DNA of 64,000 bases, taken from contig CM043967.1 of the NCBI GenBank assembly GCA_014529385.2, forward strand, positions 3,066,001-3,130,000, in the 5' to 3' direction. Below are positions 45,284 to 57,479 of this stretch, piece after piece; positions within the stretch are counted from its first letter, which is position 1; each line of letters opens with the position of its first letter. The notes beneath the pieces were generated by a model. That model was not told the origin of the DNA and did no database searches. It saw only the letters and a program-made list of their open reading frames with translations. Source of the stretch: Adiantum capillus-veneris. Its lineage: Eukaryota > Streptophyta > Polypodiopsida > Polypodiales > Pteridaceae. The position numbers and the translations under genes are program-made.

Positions 45284-48200
45284 TCATGAATGCTCGTAAT
45301 TGTTCTTTTTGTCGAAATCGACTATTGCAAATGTATGCTTATACTCGATTCCGCACGAGGTGACAATTACTTTTTCTAAGAGTCCTAGAGGCTTTTCCAT
45401 GAACCCATCTGCCAATTGCAATTTCATTCTGGTAGCTCTCAGAGCCAGTTTTTCCCATTTTTTCCAAATTTCCTTAGGGGCAATAGCGACTCCTGTTCCA
45501 CTGTCAAGAATAGCTTTGGAAACTACTCCTTGGAATTCTACTGGTAGCGTGGTGTTTCCATCTTCTCCCTCGCAATATTCTCCAACCTTGTTTAAAGGTA
45601 CTGGCCTAGTGTTTAGTTGAGGCTTGTCCAATACTCTGATCCCTTCTTGAAGCTTTGAGGTGGGGTTTTTTACTCCAAACTTTTCTAAGCATTTGCCTAC
45701 TGTGGTCCACATGTTTGGTCGTAACCTCAGGAGTTCGGCTAATGTGATCGTGCATGCCACAGGGGTGGACAATAACTCAATCAACCCTTGTGAATCCATC
45801 ACTCTGTTAGAAGAAAGTCTTTGAGATGGGATTGCTCTCACCTCAGACTTGGCTTCATAATCTCCTAGGTAAGAGGGTAGAGTTTTTAGCGAGTCTGGTT
45901 GGCTGTGCCCCAAACTAATTGATCCCTGGTCTTCCTCTTGTGAATGTATATCAAAGTTCATTTGTGATCCTGCCTTGCATTCTTCAATAGGGGGTAAGAT
46001 CTCGTTTTTCTCTTTTCTCGTGCTATTCATTTGTTCTCTCACCCTGTTAGCTTCGTTGGCATCACGGATTTGCTTCCACAGGTCATCTAGCCCCTTACAA
46101 TCCTTACCCATTTCTATCAATGTTTTAGGCTGGAAATCATCAATTGTCTGATCTTTTGTATTTGGCACTATGATAGGCTCTTCCCTAGACTCAGAGGCAC
46201 TCGTGAGTCTCTCCTTCGTGTCTACTTGTTTCTCTAAAGTTGGTTTGATAGGGGTTGGAGCTGGTACTTCATGCCAACTTGCAGGTTTACCAAGCGGGTT
46301 TTCTATCAAGGATTGAGCTGTTTCAATCATCTTTTGACACATTTCCAACCTCTGTTTTTCTATTTCTGCATATGGATAAGTCATCCATCTTTGCTCTTGG
46401 GTTTGGTTGTTTTTGAGTCTAGATTCATAGGCTTTTAAAAGTGCATCTAATTGCTCATTTACTTTTTTTGCCAACACTGATTCTCTTGATCCTGCACTTT
46501 TGGGTTCTGCTATTTCCTTGGGTGCTAGGGTTGCCGCTATGTGTGAGCTTAGACTAGCTAGATCCTCTGACCGCTCTAATCTATCCTTTGTGTGTTTTAA
46601 CTCCTCGGATAGAGCCGTTTGCTCTCGTTCTCTCCTGGCTTTCATACGCGCCTTTCTAGCTTTCCAAGTGCTTCTCTGATTCTTCATTTTTGAACTTGGG
46701 GCATCGGTTTTTGTCTCTTCAATTATGGGTTCATTCGTCATTCTTTGAGCTTGGGCTCGTGTCACTGCCAAAATAGGTATTATTGTCTCGTTTTCTGACC
46801 CTCCACTGGAAGGCACTGCTTCCAGCATGTTCAAGGTAGTTTTTGCTCCTTTGCTCGGGTTCTTAGGGCAATCAGGAATTAAATGAGTAATTCTACACTC
46901 GGTGCAATATGCGTTGACTCTAATGATTTCATCATGAGGACAGTCTCTTAGCCAATGATCTCCACCACACTTGTAGCAGGGTCCCTTAGGTTGTTGAGGT
47001 GCTCCTTGAGCTCCTCTTTGTTGGTATGCATGTCTCTGCCCTCCCATGCCTCTGTTGGCTATGAACAACAATATTCGTTCATCCAAGCTATATCTTCCTT
47101 CTCCTGTTGCCTGTGCAGCTGTTGGTGGTCCTGCACTTCCTATCATGCTCCATGGTTCTGGCGTTGAGGATTCTTCCGGTGGATAATAGGCAAGATTTGC
47201 AGCATATCCCTTGGGATCTTCATAACATGCATGCATAGGTACCAAAGCCTTCTCTTCTGGTTCGGTTACTGTTGGTGTGTATCTTATGCCGACTGATCGT
47301 AATCCTGGTAGGGGTGGTTGCTGCCCCAACACTGGTTGTGGTCTTTCTACATCTACAGGTCTTGGTAGGTTGCCTACTTGATACCTAGGCATCAATGGAA
47401 GTTGAGGAGATGCTACCTGAGCTTGGGGAGCAATATAAGGACTCTCTCTCATATATCCCTTGTTATAATAACATTCCTCCGTCCCATGGTTTGTCCATTT
47501 TTTTTCAATAGCACACCAATTTGGCTGTTTAGCCTGAGGTTTGGCATACAGGTTAATCTTTTTTAGCACTTCCTCTACAAGCTGCTCCTGGCCTACAACT
47601 ACCTCTCCTTTCGGTGTTGTCTTAGCGGACTTGCTTCCACTTTGTTGTGAGGATGAATCGTCATCAAGATCCTTGAATTCACCCTCTTTGTAGACCGCAT
47701 AATCGTCTACAAGATAAAGAGCCTCCTTAGTTAACTCGTTTAACGTCATGCTCCTCTTTATATGTAAGTCCTTCTGGAGATCTGCATTCCTTAGTCCTTG
47801 AATAAATATAAGCATAAGCCTGGACTGAGTTGGCAGTTCTTCCACAGGGCAGAACTTAACATATCTTTTTAGTCGTAGGGCTGCCTTTTGTACAGATTCC
47901 CCGTCTTTCTGTTTGAATTTATGGATTTGTGAGATTGTATTATGAGCTATCCCCCTTTGTGAGAATTCCTCAATAAACTCGTCAAACACCTCCTCCATAG
48001 AGTCAAAGTCTTTACGCTCCACAGAGTCAAACCAAGTAGCTCCATCCTCCTCTAGGGTTAGTCCAAACCTTGCAAATTGGGTAGGGAAGTCTAACACCTC
48101 TTCAGCTCTAATTACACGCACAAAGGCTGCTACATGATCTCTAGGATCTCTGTTTCCCGTGTATTTCTTGTTTACCCATTTTTGCACTTGAGAAGATCTA

Positions 48201-49489
48201 ATTCTACGATGGTCTACAAATCTCATCATTGGATCTCCTCGTCCCAATCTATATACCTCGTCTCGCCTTTTGTAGTGGGCGGGTTCCTCTCCCAGTGGTG
48301 CTCCTAAGCCGTAATTTTTGACGGTTCTTGCAAGAGATGGTTCATCTCCTCGAACTCGTTCTATGGATGGTCTTCCAGGCTCTGTTGACCCTTGAGTTTT
48401 TGGCTTACTCTCACCCTGATACCGTGAATAGAGTGGTGGTTCTTGTAAATCCCTTAGCCCTCGTGCGGCTGGATAACCATCTCGATTTCAGTCTTGTTCT
48501 AATGTTGCACTCTGTTGAAGCCATGCCTGCAATGATGGCTGGGTTGCTGGTTTGTTTTGGTAGTTGAACGTCTGTTGTCGGGTAGAATGTGAGGTCGCGT
48601 CATAATCTTCTGAAAATGGATTTGTCGATTTGCTAGGGGTGTAGGTGACCCTTGGCACTTCTTCGGGGGCATATGTTGATGTTTCTGGAACTGATGCCTT
48701 TTCTACCTCCTGTGGGAGAATACGTTTGTATTCTCGCCCGTACTTATCAACAAAAACAATATCCTTCCCCATAGCAATTTCATAAGAGAATAAGTAAAGA
48801 AACTTGTCTTTGCTTACCTCGTTCGGGTAGGGTTCTTTGCATTGAAAGTAAGAGACTATTCCCTCACTCTCATGCTTGTAAATCCCCACATTCTCGTTAT
48901 AAGTTGAGACACTGGTTGTTTTCTTATCATACATAAAAAGAGCTCCAGGTCGATCAATGTTTGGAAGTGGTTCTTAAGTTTCTGAAACCATTTTTTCTTT
49001 TGCCACGTTATCTCCATATCTATTGTAATCCTCAGGGTTACTAACTATCAGATGGTGGTTTTCCTTTTAGTCTCGGAATCTATCCCCATCATCATAGACT
49101 CGAATTATCTCCAGTCTCTGAGCAGGTCTTTCTTCAATACAAATACACTTGCGTCCTCGACAGTCAGAATAAACTAGGGCTCCCCTCGAGTTTATTCCTT
49201 CTAAGAAGATTATAGTGAACTTGGAATCGTTCAAAGGATTTAAGGAGGTGCTTCCTCCTGGCATTGGTCCTTCATAGGAGAAACCTCCTGGCTGTTGACT
49301 ACCCATCATGAAGAAGGATTTATCAGAGGAAGTGTCAGTATCACTACCCTCCTCAATAACCGGTGCTAGCGGATCTAGCCTTGCCTGAGTTACACTCTCC
49401 TCAATGGACACTAAACTACCTTGGTCACCTGCCACCTTTTGGTCTCTAAAAATGTTTCTTCTTGATCTTAAATTCATCAAACTTAGCAA
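45284..49489 (-). pseudogene. Element A gag with C-terminal protease
   Basis: One frame carries 49,489-49,067, 48,934-48,488 and 48,247-45,284, broken by three or more stops (near 49,065, 48,975 and 48,487), each one C-to-T change from Gln or Arg. A possible N-terminal extension in another frame begins at 49,664. The capsid-type retrotransposon gag domain spans about 48,230-47,650 (RDHVAAFVRVI, WFDSV, EFIEEFSQRGIAHNTISQIH, RLKRYVKFCP). Two zinc knuckles lie at about 46,985-46,860 (CYKCGGDHWLRDC and CTECRITHLIPDC). A long charged linker follows, then protease with AILDSGTGVAIAP at about 45,520-45,480. At 987 codons the last block alone is long for gag. Confidence 0.85.
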
Positions 49490-49894
49490 TGCAATTTAAC
49501 ACAAATCCAACCACACCTGGTAAAGGATCAATTTCCGCACAACTTCTTGCTTTGCCGCTGAATATACATGTACACAAGCGTTTAATTTCGGCAATCGAAT
49601 CAAAGCATTTAACCGCTAGAGGTGGTCTTAGTAATGATTGGTATAACTGGAGGGTTAACCGCAAGCACTATTGTATTTTATACACTTCTAATGTTTTGAT
49701 TTAGGTCTGCTAATCTGGAACTATACTTCCCTCGGATGTTGGTCAATTTACATGAAAAGTCTTAGTTCAGTCTTTGCTCCGTCAAAAGGTCAACCAAGGT
49801 CCAAATTCACTTCTGAAAGAAGTTCTAGAACCCTCAAGTCAATTGGAACATCAATGTATGTCCTCAGTCATTTTTCTCTTCCCTAAGCCCCAAT

Positions 49895-49918
49895 AGACAT
49901 CCTACGCGTAGGATGTTT
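49895..49918. repeat. Palindrome copy 4 (one terminal mismatch)
   Basis: AGACATCCTACG followed by CGTAGGATGTTT. Confidence 0.85.
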
Positions 49919-50168
49919 CCTGCTCTGTTTTGCTTGGTTTTTGCACTATAGATTCTCCTTGATGTGCTGAGTCCACAGCTGTTTTTACTTTTTGATTTGG
50001 ATACCTAGAAGCTGGTCAATGGATCAAAAATCTGTTCCAGCAGCATGATGTTGGTCTAACCAGTCAAATCAACTCCAATTTGGACCAAAATTGACTAGGA
50101 GGCTTGCCTCAGGCTATACAACACCCTACTATGCCTACAGTCAATTTCTGGCTTCAATTTCATGCATT

Positions 50169-50192
50169 AGACATTCTACACGTAGCATGTAT
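50169..50192. repeat. Palindrome copy 5 (degenerate)
   Basis: AGACATTCTACA followed by CGTAGCATGTAT, several changes from the consensus. Confidence 0.65.
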
Positions 50193-50293
50193 AATTGCTC
50201 AAAATGACTTCAAATGCAAAGCACAGACTCCTCTTAAGGTGTTGATCACTTTGGTATGCTCAAATCTGGATTTGGAGTGCCAAATCACACAAA

Positions 50294-50317
50294 ACACATC
50301 CTACGCGTAGGATGTCT
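50294..50317. repeat. Palindrome copy 6 (one mismatch)
   Basis: ACACATCCTACG followed by CGTAGGATGTCT. Confidence 0.85.
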
Positions 50318-50736
50318 ATTTGGCATGTTTGACCCTAGACTTGAGCCACAGCTTCCCCTTGATGTCAGCAACCCAGTGCTATGCTTAAATTTTAGTTTGG
50401 ATTTCAAAAGACCCCAATTTTAGTTGTTCAAGCCCTTTTCATTCAAAAATGCTAAAGTCTGCTTAAAACCCAATTTTCTCACCCGATTGAGATGAAACCC
50501 TTCTCAGGGACTCAATAAATCATGCAGATCATACTCATGCAGCCATCCTATGGTTTTGGTCTTAAAATAATGCCTTGGCACAATTTGGGTAGGATATCTG
50601 GCAATTTCTGTCTATCTGGCCTTATCCTTTCAAGATATGGTCAAATTTCCACTTTCCAGGTGAAAATAGGGTAAAACCTTCCTTTTGAACACACTGGTCA
50701 ACTCAAAATTTCAAAATTTCCACCAGATCAGCCTGT

Positions 50737-50760
50737 AGACATCCTATGCGTAGGATGTCT
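50737..50760. repeat. Palindrome copy 7 (one mismatch)
   Basis: AGACATCCTATG followed by CGTAGGATGTCT. Confidence 0.85.
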
Positions 50761-51270
50761 CCTGGCTTAAAATGTAATTTTTTCCTGACAGATATACTCC
50801 TGATGCTCTGCAGCTCTGTCGGAAACACTCATAGCAACTTTTGAACTTCACTTCAGCTTTCAACCACTCTTTTGCGTCTTTTACAACCTTGTGATGAACC
50901 TAACAGCAAGTATAACATGCATGAAGTGCTCTAGATCATAAATCATGATGTCCTACTTACCCTACTCCTACTCATCATGTGAAATGGTGATAATGGTGTT
51001 TTGTTTGCTTCATGGCCTCTACGGACTCTCAAGCTCTCCTTTCACCACTTCTACCACTCCAACTCCTACTTATCAACTCACCTAAGACCTAAAAACTATC
51101 TAAGTCTACCTAAGTGGAAGGATCTAGGCCAGTCACACGCTCCCTAGACTCCTCCTAAGACCTAGAGAGTCTCCCACCCTCTGATCCTATCTAAATGTAA
51201 AATGAGACTTTGGCAACCCAGAGAATCCCTATCCTCAAGGACTAGTCTCGGTCACCTACGTAGGGTTTTC

Positions 51271-51290
51271 GTCCCCGGCAGCGGTGCCAA
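51271..51290 (-). promoter_or_regulatory. Primer-binding site of element A
   Basis: On the minus strand TTGGCACCGCTGCCGGGGAC begins directly after the LTR's final CA. It resembles the TGGCGCCGTTGCCGGGGA-type site used by Tat/Ogre elements, generally assigned to an arginine tRNA. Confidence 0.8.
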
Positions 51291-52208
51291 TGTTGGCGGA
51301 TACGCCGCGATGGACGTCAGCACAGCGAGAACTCACCTAACAAGATTTGTCAGCTAAGGACGAAGCTCGACCCACAGGCGTGTGGAAGCAAGGATAGGTT
51401 GTCAACCTACACTCGACCGACTCTCGACTAATTCCTACAGAGGTTTCTACCCAATGTCTAAGCTACAGCCTTCAGGAGTGAATAAGAGGAGATTTCCTAC
51501 AACGCTTCCAAGAGACAAATACCCATCAAATGGTCTTGAAACGCCATAGAACTTGAAGGAGACCCTACTAACACCAATAGGTCGTTCTCCCTAAGGTTCA
51601 TGAACCAAAATCCCAATCCTAAACACTTGGTGCAAAATCACATAGGATGTCTGGCCGAAATTTGCAAGTTGTCGTTTCCAAAACTAAAGTGCCTAATGTG
51701 TAGCTCCACTCAATGCGAACACGTGGATATGTTGAAATGCAGAAACGGATAACATATGCTCATCGAATCACCAGATGAAGCTCGTAGGTCGAGCTCACAA
51801 AACCAGACCGTACACTCGCAATGTAGGTATCGGCGCGTAGCTCTCGTCGGGGGCAATACGCTGCACTTCTCTACACTCGATTCCGACCATCGGTGCGCAC
51901 GTAGCATCAAGATGAAACTTTCACTCTCTCTCTCGTACAGAGTACGCTCACTCACAGACATGACTTTTTAAAAATGACAAAGTTTTTTTCATTAAGGTCA
52001 AAAAGTGGTATAAATACCTTACAATCTCAAACCCTAATGTTCCAATTTAACCATCTACTCAATCTGAATGTCAAAAATGGGATACAATCTGGAAGCTTCT
52101 GTAAGACCCAATATTTACAATTAAAGGTGAAATGTCGGCTTTTCTCAAAGACTAGTTTTTAAAAAAAATATTCCGCTGAGCTCCGTAGGGTGTGTCCAAC
52201 TGCTAACA
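51291..52208 (-). repeat. Element A 5' LTR
   Basis: It is 918 bp with TG...CA ends and is uninterrupted. It matches the split 3' LTR with many scattered substitutions and small indels, clearly more than separate B's LTRs, so A is the older element. The TATA-like GGTATAAATACC is at 52,007-52,018. Confidence 0.9.
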
Positions 52209-52314
52209 TTGTACAAACAAATACAATGCATGATCCACAATGCTCTTAGAAAAAGCACAATCCATGATGCAAAATTTCCTCATGCAAACACAATTCTCAT
52301 TAAAAAACATAGTA

Positions 52315-52386
<72 letters not shown>

Positions 52387-53162
52387 TTATACGTTGTGAA
52401 AACGAAGGTCGCACAAAGCCACCCTAGAATTTTATTTCTTCATTGCTCACAGCACGTGGATGGCTTCTTGCTTTGGAGAATGGCATGTAGTAAAGTCACA
52501 ATCAGTCACCTCTACCCGTAATAGAGGTTCATAAAATGATGATTTCTTGAAGTGGCATTTTCCATTTCTTGAGATTTTCCACATCCCCAATAAATGAAGA
52601 GAAAGGAGAAAATTAATCCAAAGAAGTATCTCAAAAAACCACCTAGATATGCCCTAAAAACTGACCACCCTTTCATGCTTTCACCCCCATAGCATGCCTC
52701 TATCCATTGTAGCTTGAATATTCCGTAAGAATTGACCACCCTTCATGCATTCACCCCAAAGCATGCCTCTATCTATTGTATCTTGAATATGCAAAATAGA
52801 TTTTAAACTTATCTTTTGATGTCACTTCATTTTGCCTCTAAGATGGGAAAGAAACTGCAATGACAAGAAGACAATGATTAGAGGAAGGTGGGCATGGAAT
52901 ATGGTAATAGAAAATACAAGTGGGTACGGACAATGAGAATGGTGGGAAACTAAGGCCTACACATACACATAAAGGCAATAGAGTTTGTGCATACCTCAAG
53001 GAATGCACCTTCAAGAAACAATTCATATAACGTGCATTCAAAGGGTATTAAAGAAATCCATTCACTTACATGCTTAAGGTAATAAAATGAACCCTTTTTT
53101 GTAACACCTTACGAATTTTTCTCTAAAATAAATTAAAAAGCCCCTTCTATTAAAATAATTTT
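52209..53162. other. Spacer between elements A and G
   Basis: No gene is recognised. It contains (GA)n at 52,318-52,381, a tandem pair of about 65 bp (52,659-52,725 and 52,732-52,790, both with GCATGCCTCTATC and ATTGTA...CTTGAATAT) and, from about 52,970, the dispersed repeat also seen inverted at 2,880-3,095, which is G's target. Confidence 0.5.
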
Positions 53163-53184
53163 GGGTGGATACATGAATAGGTGG
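53163..53184 (+). repeat. Left terminal inverted repeat of G
   Basis: It begins GGGTGGATACATGAATAG and pairs with 63,857-63,878. GGTAGCTACC lies 36 bp further in at 53,220-53,229. The preceding flank is TTCTATTAAAATAATTTT. Confidence 0.8.
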
Positions 53185-53329
53185 ACTTACTACCTGTGTC
53201 TCGGACACACTAGCACGCTGGTAGCTACCTCCCAATCTAAACGTGGAGGGAAACTTTTGAGTGAATTTAATAATGATATTTTAAAAAACGTGATAAAGAC
53301 CACGATCAAAGGTTGTTACGCCTTTTCGT

Positions 53330-53331
<2 letters not shown>

Positions 53332-53400
<69 letters not shown>

Positions 53401-53427
53401 GTGTTGAAGCTGAAAGCCTCCATAGCT

Positions 53428-53488
<61 letters not shown>

Positions 53489-53551
53489 AATTCCCATCTC
53501 CATAGCTGAGCACACACTCTCTCTCAAAGTAGCTTGCCTTCCTCGATTACT

Positions 53552-53624
<73 letters not shown>
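53332..53624. repeat. Compound microsatellites upstream of G gene 1
   Basis: (CT)n at 53,332-53,371, a 26-C run at 53,372-53,397, (CT)n at 53,429-53,486, (CT)n at 53,553-53,587 and (CA)n at 53,588-53,624. The spacers GTGTTGAAGCTGAAAG and CATAGCTG are short. The long frames read through here are repeat translations. Confidence 0.9.
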
Positions 53625-53625
<1 letters not shown>

Positions 53626-53755
53626 TGCATTCGAATCCCTAGCTGGTGTTTAGGGCTTAGATTTGGACAGGTTACCCACTTTGGCATCCTCTTTCCACCT
53701 CTCAAAGACACACAAGATGTGGAAATCATTCCAGTTGAGGATGTTGTGAGTTTAA

Positions 53756-56700
53756 CAAAGTAGCACATGCCTTTGTTGTGACTCAGTCAAGTGCAGCTCA
53801 TACAAACAGAGTGTGATCAAGGATTATGAAGCAAACAAAAAAGCACGCATATTGAGAATCAAAGAAAGGGAAGCTAGAATTAAACAGGTCGATATTAATG
53901 AATTTCAGCACCGCAAAATTACTGCACATGTGATCAAGTTTTTCAAGCAGTGCACAGAGGGTCTTGACAACAAGGCAAAGGAGGAAATCATCAAGAGCAT
54001 TCTCAAGCATCGAGCATTGAGAGACCTGAAAATTCAATCTACAGGAGGTAAGGTTTCCAATGATGAGCAGAGGGTATTGATTAATGGAATGCACAACACT
54101 CTCAAGGTAATCAAGAGACCAAAAATCTCGACAGAGTTGTTTATTAAACGAGTGAGTATCATGATGGTTATGAAATCCACAAGCATAAAACCAAATATAG
54201 CAGCTGCATCGAGGCTTCTTGGTATCCATCAAAGGAACTTCTATGCAGCTAGATCTCGATTGAAACATAATCATACAGAACTTCCATTGCATTTGTTTGG
54301 GCGACAACCATACACAAATAGTGTAATTACAGAGGAAGTGAAGGCCACAGTGGTAAGCTTCTGGACTCACAATACTCGCGTATCGCCCAACAAAAAGGAT
54401 GTGTGTCGAAAGCATATTGCACACAAAGTATTCGATAAACACCCAGTGCATCTTCTTGAGCAACCCTAGGTTTGTTTTGACTTCTTGAGTAACTACAAGC
54501 TTATTTTCATTGACAATTATGGCACTGGTTTGGTTGTACTTCAGTTGACTGTTGTACAGTTTGCTTATTGTTGCACATTGCTTTAGACCTAGTAACTACC
54601 ACTGCCAAATAGGTAGCTTACTATACATGACTGGTAGCTACCACTGTGATCCTTATAATTACCACTGTCAGACTTTGGTAGCGTCCATGTTGTCCTCGAT
54701 AAAGGTAGCTACTAGTCTGATAGGGGTTGCTACCAATCTTCCATGGTGTTCTTGGTAAATTTGTTGGCTACCACGTTCAACCTGCTAATTTACAGTCTCA
54801 TAGTCATGATAAGGTAGCCACCAGTCTGATAGTGCTTTCTACGAGATTGCCATGGTAGTATTGGTGTACTGGTAGCTATTATTGTCAACTTGGTAGCTAT
54901 CAGTATCCTAGTGCTAACTGGAGCTATCACTCTGAGAGTAATAGCTTCCAGTCTGCCATGCAATATTGGTGGAAGCTACCAGTCTGCCATGGCAATCTTG
55001 GTGGAAGCTACCAGTTTGCCATGGCAATCCTAGTGGATTGGTAGCTATCACTGTCAACATGGTAGCTACCCTTAGGTAGTCTGATAACAATCAGCCTTAC
55101 AGTGCTACTCATGGTAAAGATAGCCACAAGTCTTAGAGTGCTTCCTACTAATCCTGGTGGAAGCTACCAGTCTGCCATGGCAACCTTGGTGGAAGCTACC
55201 AATTTTCCATGACAATCCTAGTGGATTGGTAGCTTTCTTTGTCAACCTGGTAGCTGTCACTGTCAACATGGTAGCTACCACTGTTAACCTGGCAGCTACC
55301 CTTAGGTAGTCTGATAACAACCAGGGTTTAGAGTGCTTTCTAGTATTAGACTCAAGCTCTTGTAACTTTTCTCCTTCCACTGATCACAAAAGTATTAGTT
55401 ACCATTCTTATACTAGCTCCCACTAGATTGATCTCAGTTTTTCATGTCAACAATAAGTTATGATTTTGCCAATAAGTGTACTGAATATCATTATTTAATG
55501 CAGGTAGAATTCTTTCTTGCCTTCAAACAGAGTCACCCAGAGGTACAAATTCACCAAAGGACATTTGAAAAGCTGAAACCTTATTTTGTACGCAAGCTTT
55601 GAGATCGCTACAGCTGCTGTTGCATCACTCATATTCAAATGTCATTCTTGAGGGATGATGTAAACCATATAAGGTAGATTTCTTATGGTGTGCACAGGAA
55701 AGAGTGTTGTTGTCAATGTGATATTTGTGGTGCAGATTTGAAATGTAGTGCTCAGACAAATTAGTGCCCTAGCCTTACAAAGCTTTGGGAGTCAGTTTTA
55801 TGCTCGAAGGCCCCCGGGTCAATTTTTTTTACACTGAAGTGTTTGATTGGCAAATGCTCTTCGTGTGGGCCTTCAAAGAAGCTACCAATTTGCCCGATTG
55901 AAGAGTTAAGTGGTGCACGCATGGTAACAGTTAAGATTTTTGAAGACCTTGAAGTTGGCGAAACAGATTCAGGGAAAAAGAAGAAAAGAAAAGTTCTTTC
56001 TCACAAGGAGATGCAGTGCGGGCAGCTTTTCATACTGTTCAAGGATCATCTGGGTAAGTTTATAAAGCACAATTTTGTTTACAAATGGCAGGCCGAGCAG
56101 TTTAAAGATTGTCTACGTATCTTCCTTGAAGATGTGGTAGTGTCAGTGGTGGATTTCGTTGAAAATTACACTTTCAAAGAACAGAACGAGATCCAATCGA
56201 TGCATTGGTTTTCTAGCCAGTTGATAATCTTCGTTCTTCACATTATATATGTGAGGATTGCAGGTAGTGTCCAAAAATACTATCATTTCTATATATCTGA
56301 TGATAAAAGCCATGATACTCTTTTTGTCCAGCATTGCTTTATGCTCCATTATGGTTGGTTGAAAGAGCTAGGCATATCGCTCAAAGAACATTGGGTCTGG
56401 TCAGATGGAGCAGCCTCGCATTTCAAAGCAAAGAGGCTTTTTATTTTGTTGCTCGATATGGAACTCTGACAAGTTTGAAAATGACACATCACTTTTCAAG
56501 TTCAGGTCATGGGAAGGGCGAACATGATGGTGCAGGTGCTATTATTAAGAGGCATCTCACTCAAGAGCAGCTAAAGCCAAACTATGTGAAATTACAATGT
56601 GCAGCAGATGTGGTGCCATTTTTGAGAGAAACCATGTCCAATGGTGCTACAGCCACGTATTCTTCGCAGGTACGACCAGTTACTCGACTATTTTGGGAGG

Positions 56701-57350
56701 TCAAAGTAGGTGATGTGGATAGAAGCCAACGTCGGGATTGTAAATCTGTGCCTAATGCACGTGGGTTACATTGTGTCAGCGGCTACTCCTTAACAAATGG
56801 AAAACTTCTTAGGTATCGGCAACTCTCATGCTTTTGTAGTGCTTGTTTGCAAGGCAGTTGGACGAGGTGCTCGAACAAATCACACGTTTCTGCATGGAAT
56901 TATGTTACCCTTGAACCTACAAATGATGTCGAAGATGATGATGATGATATTGAAGAGTTTGCATATGAAGGACACCATGATGCGTTGAGTGATGCACTTC
57001 ATGTTGGTGACAATTTTGTTGTTATAGCTCCTCATGACAATGAGGAGCTTGTGGATTTCTATGTCTTGAAATGTACAACAGAAAAAACTCAAACTAAAGC
57101 TTTGCTAAGAGATGCATGAAGGAATGTTTGCAATGCCATCTCATTTGTTGTCAAAGGAGTTTGGTACGAACAAGCAAAAGAAAATCCCTATGAGTTCAAG
57201 CTATCAAATTCTAAGCCTGAAGCCACCTTGCAATCCCGCCTTGTACGAGCTATTAAGTTCCCAATGTAGAAAGTGGGACGTACAAGAAAATTCTTAATTT
57301 CCTCAGAAACATATGAGGCTATTTACAATAGCACTCCTTTTGATGTATAG
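53756..57350 (+). pseudogene. G gene 1: Cys-rich transposase-like protein
   Basis: Exon 1 is open from 53,756 to 54,469: a Lys/Arg-rich helical N-terminus, then an HTH-like segment (PNIAAASRLLGIHQRNFYAAR). Intron 1 is 54,473-55,503 (donor AG/GTTTG, acceptor TGCAG/GTAGAA). Exon 2 has a Cys-rich block (YSCCCITH, CCCQCDICGADLKC, GKCSSCGPSKK), a central region, then WSDGAASHFKAK and HGKGEHDGAGAIIKRHL, which look like the acidic-residue blocks of a DDE/RNase H-like nuclease. A second Cys group (CFCSACLQGSWTRC) and a C-terminal VGDNFVVIAPHDNEELVDFYV, SH3-like, follow. I recall similar predicted proteins in non-seed plants and in animals but can name no family. Lesions: stops in exon 2, frameshifts near 56,450 and 57,115. 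Confidence 0.6.
54590..55350. repeat. GGTAGCTACC array 1, in intron 1 of G gene 1
   Basis: About twenty copies of GGTAGCTACC or close variants (GGAAGCTACC, GGTAGCTATC, GGTAGCCACC) occur, mostly in contexts CTACCACTGTCAA or ACCAGTCTGCCATGG. A unit of about 190 bp containing five of them is duplicated (54,955-55,135 and 55,150-55,345). Confidence 0.85.
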
Positions 57351-57479
57351 CATTCCTAGTTCTAATCTAAGATGCTTTTGATGGCCCTTTAGCATCTTTC
57401 TTTTTTTTCTTTGGGGGAATCTCCGTAATCTCTGTGTTGAGCATCACCCTGTTTTGCAATTGCTTGAATCCTGTCTAAA

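Larger units (their letters stand above)
49490..51270 (-). other. Leader of element A between PBS and gag
   Basis: About 1.6-1.8 kb is non-coding except for a possible gag N-terminal extension at 49,664-49,446. It holds four palindromes (49,895, 50,169, 50,294, 50,737). Giant plant gypsy elements often have long leaders, and packaging or dimerisation signals would lie here. Confidence 0.5.
14054..52208 (-). mobile_element. Element A: giant Tat/Ogre-like Ty3/gypsy retrotransposon with three nested insertions
   Basis: The two LTRs are 14,054-14,670 plus 24,115-24,412 (split by element B) and 51,291-52,208. On the minus strand the order is 5' LTR, PBS (TTGGCACCGCTGCCGGGGAC), about 1.6 kb of leader, gag-PR, RT, RNase H, integrase, extra domains, ORF3, polypurine tract, 3' LTR. 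Without insertions B, C and D it is about 19 kb, in the range of Tat/Ogre elements. The PBS type and the presence of an extra ORF also recall that lineage, although here the ORF lies downstream of integrase. The flanking five bases (CTATA left, TTGTA right) do not match exactly, so the target duplication has decayed or one end was rearranged. Every coding part carries stops or frameshifts. Confidence 0.85.

Noticed and set aside
36343-50760. Repeated 24-bp palindromes as a CRISPR-like array
   Set aside because: Spacing is irregular (hundreds of bases), the host is a plant, and there are no uniform spacers or cas genes.
14049-52213. Exact target-site duplication for element A
   Set aside because: The flanks read CTATA and TTGTA, two mismatches in five, so I do not claim a duplication.
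53161-53642. Overlapping open frames on both strands near the left end of G
   Set aside because: They are translations of CT, C and CA tracts with no non-repeat coding content.
53798-54463. 221-codon minus-strand frame
   Set aside because: It is antisense to exon 1 of G gene 1, whose plus-strand frame has a good splice donor and continues in exon 2.
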